Shown in pieces: positions 56,191 to 64,000 of a DNA stretch of 64,000 nt. The number at the start of each line of letters is the position of its first letter. Positions within the stretch are counted from its first letter, which is position 1. The position numbers and the translations under genes are program-made. The notes below the pieces were generated by a model. That model made no database searches. It was given only the letters and a program-made list of their open reading frames with translations, and was not told the origin of the DNA. The stretch lies in NCBI GenBank assembly GCA_021432605.1, contig MU271144.1, positions 3,406,606 to 3,470,605 of the forward strand, in the 5' to 3' direction. This DNA is from Coniochaeta sp. PMI_546 (Eukaryota; Ascomycota; Sordariomycetes; Coniochaetales; Coniochaetaceae).

Positions 56191-56331
56191 TCTGCCGGAA
56201 AGACCTTGAAGCAGTCGCCTGGTAATTCGAACCCGAGACGTCGAGCTGTTTGTTGTTGGATAGTTGTACAGATGAGAGATCACGATGCTATAATTGGGAG
56301 ACTGAAATTATCTAACTGGACGGACGAGCAG

Positions 56332-57772
56332 CTACAGACTAGGTGGCCTGCTATGGCCGATTATATCTGTCTCGCGAACCTGGCCTACCTGCCCATGACT
56401 TCCAACGATCTCTGGTAGTTTCCGTCGCGGTATTCCAAACTGCATCATCGGGACTCCAGCAGCAAGCCTCTCCTTCCTGACCGAGAACCACCACGCGGCC
56501 GCAATCAGTCCTGCTCCAGCTACAGTGGCGGCACCGCCCCATATCTGGGCACGCAAAAACCCGCCGCCGTCACTCTGGATCAAGGCGCCAGCTGTCGGGG
56601 GACCCGCGAGCGACGCAAAAGCTAGCACCGAGCACACCATTCCGAACCGCGTGCCCATCTTGTTGGCCTCTTTCGTCAGAGACGCAAGGGCGCCGACGAA
56701 AATACCCTGGGTGGCACCCGTAGCCACGCCGTAGACCGCTGACCAAGCATACAGACCACCCACACTCCGCACCGGAATCCAGCTGAACAGCACTACGCCC
56801 AGAGTAGCCGACGCCACGATAAGGGTTGGCAAAGCGCCGAGGTGCCGGTCCGCTGCCCAGCCGAGCAGCGGGCGGACTGGGATCCCGACGGCGCTGATGA
56901 CGACTACTAGATTCACGGCCTCGACATCGGAGAGTCCGACTCCGATGCGCTGGTCGGTTGCGAAGGTGTTGATGTAGAAGAAACAGAAGTACAGCGCCCA
57001 CATGATAAGGAACATGCCGGCCGTGAACAATGTGTAAGTCGGCTCCTTGAAGGCCGACCACTCTACCAGCGGTCCTGACTTGCGCGGCGGCAGACGCGGA
57101 CGGAGCAGAATGTTGACAACGATCGCGAAGAAGGCCGCGATGCAGGCTTGCACTCTGACCGCGTTTGCGAAGCCTGGAGTCCGTTAGCGCAGCTTCGGAC
57201 ATTAAGAGTGAGCACATAGACTGACCGATCTGATGCTGCAGGTTCTGCACAATGAGCGGGAAGATAATGGCCCCCGTCCCACTGCCAGAAGCAGCCATTC
57301 CCAGTGCCATTGCTTTCTTCTTCTGCCAGTATGACCCTATCACGGCCACTGCGGGCATGTACAGTATGCCCATCCCGAGGCCGGTGCACAACCCGTACGC
57401 AAGGAAGATCTGCCAGTATGTGCTCGCCACACTAGTCAAGAAGGTCCCCGCCACCACCAGCGTCGAGCCGAGAAGCACCGTCCACTGCGCGTAGCCGGCA
57501 TCTGCTGAGCGGCCGGACACCGTGCCGACGAAGAAGGTGAGAAAGATCTGGATAGATCCTATCCATGACACCTGCGACGGCGGGAGGTTGAGGGCTGTCG
57601 TGTAGTAGAGCTGGTAGACGCCGAAGGAGGCGGTGTAGCCCCAGGTCAGGGCGTTGATGAGGTGTCCTGCCAGGATCTGCAGCCAGGCCATGACTCCGCC
57701 ATCTGGAGGCGGTGGTACCACTGGCGGTTGTGTTTGGCTCTCGAGAGCGCCAGCTTCTGTACTTGCGACCAT
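56332..57772 (-). CDS. MFS transporter, monocarboxylate-porter-like
   Basis: Exons are 57772..57226 and 57173..56332 (462 aa); the 52-nt intron has GTCAGT and CTCCAG with a GCTAAC branch. The N-terminus reads PPPPDGGVMAWLQILAG, the DGG-x-x-AW entry motif of the eukaryotic monocarboxylate porter subfamily. Twelve membrane segments follow, in two groups of six, with the central loop around RPRLPPRKSGPL. Conserved features include FGVYQLYY and SGSGTGAIIFPLI. These proteins carry short monocarboxylates, riboflavin or unknown metabolites; the substrate cannot be read from sequence. No biosynthetic cluster genes stand next to it, so a house or nutrient role is as likely as export. Confidence 0.85.
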
Positions 57773-59564
57773 TGTGAGCCCACGATGAGTCCTACAATTC
57801 GTTTGGCAGGCCCGACAGAGATAGGTACGGATCCGGCCATGTTTTATGTCCGGGAGCTACCGCCCTTCAGATCGTGGTAGATTCCCGTCTAGTGGGGGTG
57901 TAAGTCAAAGGGCGCGCAGTAGCTCCATCTAAATCCCTAGCCTATGACTTTGACTACCACGTAGCTTAATTCTGTAGCCAAACCTAGAGTTTCTCATTAT
58001 CTATTATGACCTCACTCTCAGACTTCGCCCTAGAGAAATTGATGATAAGACGGCTACGGTCGGCTTATAAATACTTGACAGGTTGTTTGCGGACAGGTCT
58101 ACAGCAAATGATCTGGTGGTGAGCAGAGACTGACTCCTGCGCCCTATTCCCTGCAGACAATTTTGTGTTCACTTATATCATATGTGGTTGCAGAACATGT
58201 GCTATTCGAACACTTCAATCCACATACGATTTGTGTAGCAAACTCTGGACAAATGCTATCAAATATGCAATAGCCAGTCAATTAATTACTACTGTCGACA
58301 TTTCGCAAGATCACCCTCTCCGGCCCTACGACTGCTGCGGTCTAGTCTTGCAGCGAAATCGCCCATGATGGACACTATTCTAGCTGCAACGGAGGCCAAC
58401 GACCGTAACACGCGGTTGTGAGGCTGGTAGACCATTGGACCGCACCGCCTATCATGAATAGGCATGTGGGAGTGAGTTAACGGCTTATATAAGATTGTCT
58501 CGAGTGCACCGAGGACATGTAGCAGATTCTTGGGTCCTTCAAAATTGAGGCTGGACTGCCTTAGCTTGAGGCATTAGAGAGCAGGATCGAGGATAAGGAG
58601 ATGCTGGCCAGAAGCTGAGGAGCATCATGCTGATCGGTGTCTTACAGAGAACCAATATCTAGTAAGCCTTTGGAGACGCTGACAGCACCAGTCAAGTTCA
58701 ACTTCCGAAAAAGCACTTCAAGCTCAAGAGTTCCTACTTCTAGTCCTTCGATTGAAGCAGTAGAGTCGAGACCTAGAGTCTAGTGTTGAGCACTTGGACG
58801 TCTAGACTGCGAGTATATCTGAATAACTTTTCGACGGTATCTCGTCAACAACTTATAGCTCGGGAATGAGAAATTCTGAATCCCGAATGACTATACCCGT
58901 TTTGTCCATGCGGAGCGGAACCGTAACCTGTAATCTGTAATACAGCTCGGGGTATTAATAAAGTCTCGGGTAGTACAGACACACCTTTGCCTTGTTCATC
59001 ATTTGCCACAGTCCTGGCAGCGCTTTACTGCCTTCGAATGCAGGAAACTTCGGAGAAAATGAGATTATGCGGCTGTCGAAACTTTTTTGTTCTGGTGGTG
59101 GACTAATACCAGTAGTGGTTGTTGCTGCCGGACTCCGCAGGGGGACGCCGGTCGGAGTCCGGACTTAGACCGTCACTGGATAACACCACGACGATGACAC
59201 AAGAAAAGCTAGGACACCAAGACATTATATAACTATTTAGCATCCCTGACGAGACATCAAACAAAATGAGTTCTTAAAACAAGTTTGGATAAGGGACCAC
59301 TTCATACCCTTGGTTGTGGCTATTCTCCGTGGAACGTCAAGTTTCGTCGGAAAACTCGCCGAAGTTCATCATCTGATCGGCGGATAAAGTCAATTACTGG
59401 ACACTATCCAGCCAACGGAAATGGTTTGGTATAACCGTTTTCATTAGCACATGAGGGTGCCTCTTGCTTGAGAAGAGTAATACAGATCGCCGCTTACACC
59501 TCACCCCGGGAGACTGTACATTCTCATTCCACTCGAGTTTTACTTGGAACGCTCTTGCACCACC
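57773..59564. other. Longest gene-free stretch of the window
   Basis: No frame above 70 codons, AT content above the flanks, and no terminal repeats or target duplications noticed. A few sections (about 58540-58760) read in part like decayed coding sequence, but no family could be named. The left end is the MFS promoter. Confidence 0.5.
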
Positions 59565-60199
59565 ATGTTCTTCATCAACACTTCCTCTCCAGAGGCACTC
59601 GCTAGTAAGGGCTTGGTACGCGAGCTCAAAAGCTCCATCGATGCGCGCTCGCCCTTCACCCCAAAGAGCTGGATATGCCCCGAGTGCGCGGAACAGAACC
59701 CCATCGAGACCAAGCATTGCGTACGGCAAAGCTGTGACCAAGAAGTCACCTGGACCTGCACCCTCCTCGACCAGCGTGGCCGGCCCCTTGACCCGGCCCG
59801 CTTCCCAGTCTACTGGATCTGCAGCACCTGCTGCGAGACGCACAGCATCCTGGAGATCCTCCTCCGCAAACCGACCTGTGCCTGCGGCCAGCCGACCCTA
59901 CAGGCCGTCTACGACCAGTTCGGGGACCTGTTTCTCTTCTGGCAGCACGACCCCGAGATCCAGGACTTGAGGGACCCGGTCAAAGTCGCGGAGGCCGCGC
60001 GCCGGCTTTGGGCGGCCGGCGGGGATCGGTGGGTTGACGAGATGCCGATCATAAGGCTTCAGGAGAAGGATGCCCAGCAGAAGGAGGAGATATCGATGAT
60101 GTAAGTCGATGTTGGCTATGAGACTGAAACTAACGCAGGTACACTGACATGACTAGCAGCTCTAGCGGCATGACGGTCCTAGTCGACATAACGGCTTAG
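59565..60199 (+). CDS. Small zinc-binding protein with two cysteine knuckles
   Basis: Exons are 59565..60100 and 60160..60199 (191 aa). The 59-nt intron has a GTAAGT donor, an AACTAACG branch and a TAGCAG acceptor, phase 2. Unspliced, the frame would stop at 60104 after 179 aa, so only the last dozen residues depend on splicing. Zinc ligands are arranged as CPEC then HCVRQSC, and CSTCC then CACG, which look like two zinc ribbons or knuckles. The remainder (FGDLFLFWQHDPEIQDLRD, AARRLWAAGGDRWVDEMP) is helical. Ribbons with CPEC and short helical tails are seen in fungal proteins of unknown role; no DNA-binding family fits better. Long empty flanks on both sides make it a solitary gene. Confidence 0.7.
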
Positions 60200-60798
60200 T
60201 ACGACTGTAAGATTGACCTGGGTGTAACCACTGCTGTTTTCTGTGACAAGGGTCTTTGGGCAGAGACCCTCTCATATTCTTGCATTTCGCTGCGCTTCAA
60301 CGTTTTCCGGTGGTTCTTGGGAACAGAAACATGTAAAAGACGCCGGTATATTGTCTATTGGAAGATACGGGTTGCTCACACGTGTAAGTTTATTGTAAAT
60401 TCAATATCAATATGTGACAAAAAATCTCCTTGAATCATATTTGTGACGCTGATATTCACTCGATAATTAATGGCCGCTTTTGTCAGCCTTGAGATATCTG
60501 ATCTTGCTTCGATCTTGCATTATAGGCGCAATTACCTCGCTCGTATGAGTCGTGATTCTCCAGACCGTAGACTGTTCCAGAGACCAAGGTCAAAAGGGAT
60601 GAAGCAATCCAAGTAGCAGATACTCTCTGCCATTCGTACAGTCCAAACCAGAACCTGAAGCGCATTAATCATGCATAATCCGATGAACAAGAAGCTTTGG
60701 TCAAAAACCCGAGCTCTAGGGAACTTGCAACGCTGAGAAGCCGTTACACAGAACGCATCACCTTCTGTTCATCTTCCACGTAGCTCTGGCTTCTCCGC
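60200..60798. other. Convergent 3' intergenic region
   Basis: AT-rich, only short frames; lies between the zinc-protein gene and the membrane protein gene. Confidence 0.5.
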
Positions 60799-62068
60799 TC
60801 ACAGCCTTTTCTTCCCCCCAGCACCGTCCCTCCTAGCAAGCAGCTCGTCCCTCTCCCAAAGCAAGGCCGCAGCAGCCGCAATCGGTCCTCCAACAGCAGT
60901 CCAACCTACCACCTTTCCCACCAAGCTCGTCCAGCTGAACCCCCCGGTCAGCCCAGCAGCGACCCGCCGTAGGTACACGGCCCACAGCAACAGAGCGACG
61001 CTTCCGCAGTAGACGTCCCAGATGAGGAAGAAGTGCGACAAGGGCGCCAGGTCTTCAGCTGGGATGACCTTGGGATCTACCGTGGGTGGCGAGTAGAGCG
61101 ATGGCGGGACGATGGCTGAGGTGATGGTCACCTGGTCGAATACAGTTGACAGGGTAGGCCAGCCCGCGGGTATGACGGAAGATGGAGTCAGGGCCACAGC
61201 GAGGAGGGCGAGGTGGGTTGTTACCGTGAGGAAAAGAGCGGCGCGGTAAACCACGGCTGTGCTGACTGGGGACCGGTTGTTGAGCTGTCGTCCCGTCGGC
61301 CTAAAGAGACCAAGAGTCGAGAAAATCTGCTTGAAGGTCCATTGGAAAAGAGAGTACAAGAGCGGGAAGAATTGCCAGGTCGCTATCCAGTTGTAGTGCG
61401 TTGAGGCTGTCACGAGTGAAGGTGCTGGAAGGCCCATGCCAACGGCTGGTACGACGAAGGCGATGAAGAGGCTGAGCAGAAGGAGTCTGGGCTCCAGTAC
61501 ATCATCCACTAGGACGTCAGCGGCTGATACCGACGTTGAGGCCGTTGGCGAGGTGAAGAGGTGCAGGATGAAGTAGATTGGCGCAGCGATGGTATACGAG
61601 ATGTTCTGACAGATGAAACCCATTGTTCCGACCCTGAATGTGGTCGCGTCAGTCGTGCACTGTGCCGCAAAGTCTCTCAAGATGTCCTACTTACCAACTC
61701 ACGAGCCTTCCGCTGTTTCCCCGCCTCGCTCCCTCGAGGAAAAGCAGGCAGCAGGCAGCGAGGAACTGCGTGAGGAGATACCAGAGCGACGCCGTGATAG
61801 CCCAGGACTGCGGCGTATCAAGAATGTACGCAAAAAAAGGGACTAGCATCAATAGCATGCCGTCAATGCCCGAAATGCCAGTGTATGTGTTCTTGAACGG
61901 GTGCACGCCGCCCGGGATGTACGGGTACACGGCTCGGCCGGCCGTGTTCTTGATGCTCTCGCCGGTGCCGTTTGTGTTGATTGTGTACATGCCGGCATAT
62001 CCGCCGACGAGGGCGCAAAACCCGATCAGCGGGAGCAGAAATGCTCTAAGATAACCTACTGACGGCAT
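60799..62068 (-). CDS. Polytopic membrane protein of unknown function
   Basis: Exons are 62068..61695 and 61633..60799 (402 aa), joined by a GTAAGT...TTCAG intron in phase 2. The chosen start is MPSVGYLRAFLLPLIGF; an upstream in-frame ATG at 62179 would add 37 residues. About nine hydrophobic segments are visible, including FLLPLIGFCALVGGYAGMY, MLLMLVPFFAYIL, LLTQFLAACCLLFLEGARR, NISYTIAAPIYFILHLF and FFLIWDVYCGSVALLLWAVYL. A lumenal loop holds one N-glycosylation site (NGT). Similar single-copy integral membrane proteins are scattered in fungal accessory regions, sometimes beside secondary-metabolite genes, but none is recognised here and no backbone enzyme is nearby. Cyclase or transporter roles cannot be asserted. 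Confidence 0.7.
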
Positions 62069-62397
62069 GACTGTAAATGGTTTGTAGTAAAAATAAAGGG
62101 AAATCGTTCTTAAGAGTGAGGTGAGACCAGATATTTGTTCGAATTTCCGGGCGCTGTTGAGTAAGCGGCGTTCGGTCATGCCAAGCTCCGAGTTACACCC
62201 GTTCCGGACGGGCGCAAGGCAATGAACGAAGTCAATGGAACCGCAAAGTCAAGTCAATCAGAAAGCACAAGATACTTCTAGGTTGCTATGTCCTATATAT
62301 ATTTCCACCACTGTCTTCAAATAGCATTGACCCAGAAGTCACAACGTGTTAAGCCGTAAGCCTCTTCCCGACTCTCTTTCTTGAAGTCCGTGTGAGT
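62069..62397. other. Intergenic, nothing seen
   Basis: Promoter of the polytopic membrane protein gene and 3' flank of the tiny secreted protein gene. Confidence 0.5.
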
Positions 62398-62649
62398 TCA
62401 AGGAGTCGGCGCCAGCAACACCGCAGCACAAGCGGCCTGGCAGCTCCCAAACGCAGAGTTGCAGGCGAGTATAGTAGCGGGAGCAGAAACACCCATGGTC
62501 GCACCCCAAGTAAACCCGGCCGCCGAATAACAGGCCATGACAACACCGGCACAGCCGGCCTGGCAGACTCCGTAGCCAACTGGACCTGCGGCTGCTTCTC
62601 CTGCAAGATTCAGGAGCGCGATCAGCGGGAATCCCAACGACAAACGCAT
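62398..62649 (-). CDS. Tiny Gly/Ala/Cys-rich secreted protein (zygote-specific-protein-like family)
   Basis: One exon, 83 aa. A signal peptide (MRLSLGFPLIALLNLAGEAAA) is followed by a 62-residue mature chain GPVGYGVCQAGCAGVVMAC..., with six cysteines in CQAGC, MAC, LAC and CQAAC arrangement and many Ala and Gly. The repeated C-x3-C spacing on helices recalls small proteins of fungi annotated as zygote-specific-like after an algal protein; the name implies no known function. A TATACATA element lies about 60 nt upstream on the minus strand (62704-62711). The mature peptide is hydrophobic and could self-assemble or bind surfaces, which is inference only. Confidence 0.65.
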   Translation of the reverse strand: MRLSLGFPLIALLNLAGEAAAGPVGYGVCQAGCAGVVMACYSAAGFTWGATMGVSAPATILACNSAFGSCQAACAAVLLAPTP

Positions 62650-63246
62650 TGCGACTGTGTGTTATCGACGAAACGATAACGGCTTGATGGAAGTCAGCAC
62701 ATGCTATGTATACAAGTTGGTACTTGGCCTTACATGGTACAGAAACGAGGATCTGCTTGGCTTGTGACCAGTGGATGATATCGTGGGATAATGCTTGGTG
62801 TATAAAGTTGAAGCTGAAGTTGCAGCCTTCAAGAGGTGTTTGTCTCTTACTTATATCTGCTCCTGTGGCAAGACGCTGCCCTCGTCGACTTGCCCGCAGC
62901 CTCATGTCGCAAGAAAGTGCGACTTTATGCAGGAGGCCGGCCGCCATCATACATCGACTCCGTAATCCGGCCAGCCAGACTTGCAGCTGTCGACAATTAA
63001 ACTGCCCAACCACAGCATCCGGGTATGGTGACACAAAGACAGTTCGCGCCGCCGTTGGCCATCGTAAGCAGATTGCTTGAGGTCACCGCCAGCCTGATAA
63101 AGCCCAGTTCGCGATACTGCCCATCGTGTCCCAGCATGATTGGCCTGTAGCCCTGCTCGGTCCACTGGGACAGACACCCGGAGTCTATCCGTCTCATAGT
63201 TGTGATTTCACTCTGGAAAGGAGCAACAGCATGACTGCCGTAAAGG
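62650..63246. other. Intergenic, nothing supported
   Basis: Promoter of the tiny secreted protein gene and 3' flank of the GNAT gene; only short frames. Confidence 0.5.
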
Positions 63247-63738
63247 CTAGTCACTCCGCAGCATGAACGTAGCATCATCTCCATAGCCACGCAACTTCTT
63301 CGACAATGTTTCATCAGCTTGGCCAGGCACAAACCCAAAGCGGGACCAGAAAGAGGAAGTCCCATAGACAGAGACGAGACAAGTAGCAGGATATTGGTAT
63401 CCCTTGGCAACGGCCAGGAGCTTATCAACGCACCCTCTGGCAAGAGCACGGCCACGGAAGCTCGGCAGAACAGCGACATCGTGGAGATAATACTGGTCGG
63501 CGTCCGGTGCTATCTCTCCCAGAAGGCTGTTTAGGGCCGGCGGCTGCCGATGGCGGATGGGGTGCGAGATGGCATACCCGCAGATCTGGTCGTCTTGGAC
63601 GAGAACCAAGCAACCCTCGGGGAAGAGGTCCAGGCGCTCGGCAAAGACATCTTCGCTCTCTGGAAGATCCGGATGAACCTCGTCAGCGACGCGTAGGACG
63701 CCCGGGATGTCATCGGTGGTCATGTTGCGCCAGCTCAT
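63247..63738 (-). CDS. GNAT-family N-acetyltransferase
   Basis: One exon, 163 aa, starting at ATG 63738. The GNAT fold is clear: MTTDDIPGVLRVADEVHPDL (motif C/D start), GCLVLVQDDQICGYAISHP (central strands), and YYLHDVAVLPSFRGRALARG with the acetyl-CoA pyrophosphate loop. It ends with SVYGTSSFWSRFGF, the terminal beta-bulge common to the family. The fungal homologue may acetylate small amines or amino acids; the substrate cannot be derived. No splice or membrane signal is present, so it is cytosolic. Confidence 0.82.
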   Translation of the reverse strand: MSWRNMTTDDIPGVLRVADEVHPDLPESEDVFAERLDLFPEGCLVLVQDDQICGYAISHPIRHRQPPALNSLLGEIAPDADQYYLHDVAVLPSFRGRALARGCVDKLLAVAKGYQYPATCLVSVYGTSSFWSRFGFVPGQADETLSKKLRGYGDDATFMLRSD

Positions 63739-64000
63739 TGTTGTAGATGTGGTTCCTTGAGACCGGCGGTGCTGGATGTTGTTGGTTCCGTGAACTTAGG
63801 GTCCCCTGAGAAGATGGAGTGGGGCAAGAATGGGAACCTTGAAGCGATTAAGGTACGTTGTGGGGTTGAACGTTGTTGTTCAATTCTACACTACCTTACC
63901 TTAAGGTAGAGATAGTTACACTCTCAAGTTCACCTACCGATGTAAGGTTTGACACTGGTTGTCGCGTCATGTGCGGGTGACTACGTAGGCCCAAGGTACG
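63739..64000. other. Promoter of the GNAT gene up to the window edge
   Basis: Contains a near-palindromic CTACCTTACCTTAAGGTAG element at 63891-63909, another copy of the recurrent motif; no coding signal. Confidence 0.5.

Noticed and set aside
56206-56240. A stretch with GGTAATTCGAACCCG resembling a tRNA T arm
   Set aside because: No acceptor, D or anticodon stems can be paired around it.
58540-58760. Possible relic of a mobile element
   Set aside because: No terminal repeats, target duplication or identifiable domain were visible by eye.
60799-63738. A biosynthetic gene cluster at the right end
   Set aside because: No backbone synthase, P450 or methyltransferase is present; one membrane protein and one GNAT enzyme do not make a cluster.

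Overview
The window is nuclear DNA of a filamentous ascomycete, most likely a member of the Pezizomycotina and probably a Sordariomycete. The reasons are short introns (about 50-90 nt) with GTRNGT donors, CTRAY-like branch points and YAG acceptors. There are also one-exon housekeeping genes of near-neutral GC, plant-cell-wall enzymes, a fungal CBM1 domain and typical fungal families (GH92, GH30, MFS, DUF7730-like and F-box proteins). No operon, prophage, CRISPR array or intact transposon was seen.

Layout. 1-12.4 kb is an accessory stretch: the 3' part of an ankyrin-repeat/ZZ-finger receptor-like gene, a secreted GH30 glycosidase, a previously hidden small spliced gene (6.8-7.3 kb), a secreted GH92 alpha-mannosidase, two tiny convergent candidate genes and an intron-containing tRNA-Asn. 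12.7-19.6 kb holds exonuclease V (EXO5), an F-box protein with a C-terminal membrane helix, and a large divergent SNF2-type ATPase. 20-22.4 kb holds tRNA-Arg(TCG) and a secreted CBM1 protein with an unrecognised C-terminal domain.

22.7-33 kb holds ALG9 and NAF1 as a divergent pair, a single-pass SH3 membrane protein and a small membrane protein. 33.9-38 kb holds a secreted copper amine oxidase and a DUF7730/F-box-like protein. 38.4-49.7 kb is a dense housekeeping block: a histidine-phosphatase-family protein, the GPI-transamidase catalytic subunit (GPI8), a TFIIIC 90 kDa-like subunit and VPS35 of retromer.

50.7-64 kb mixes a small secreted cysteine protein, a transferrin-receptor/PSMA-like M28 membrane peptidase, an MFS monocarboxylate-type transporter, a small zinc-binding protein, a polytopic membrane protein, a tiny Gly/Ala/Cys-rich secreted protein and a GNAT acetyltransferase.

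The genes are mostly independent units. Loose themes are glycan and GPI biology (ALG9, GPI8, GH92), plant polymer attack (GH30, CBM1 protein), endosomal protein sorting (VPS35, the M28/Vps70-like protein) and ncRNA machinery (NAF1, TFIIIC, two tRNAs). I did not find a convincing new multi-gene system. The most worthwhile unknowns are the hidden gene at 6.8-7.3 kb, the orphan SNF2-like ATPase, the CBM1-linked unknown domain and the three small cysteine-bearing or zinc-binding proteins. Intron positions below were worked out by eye from splice consensus and frame.
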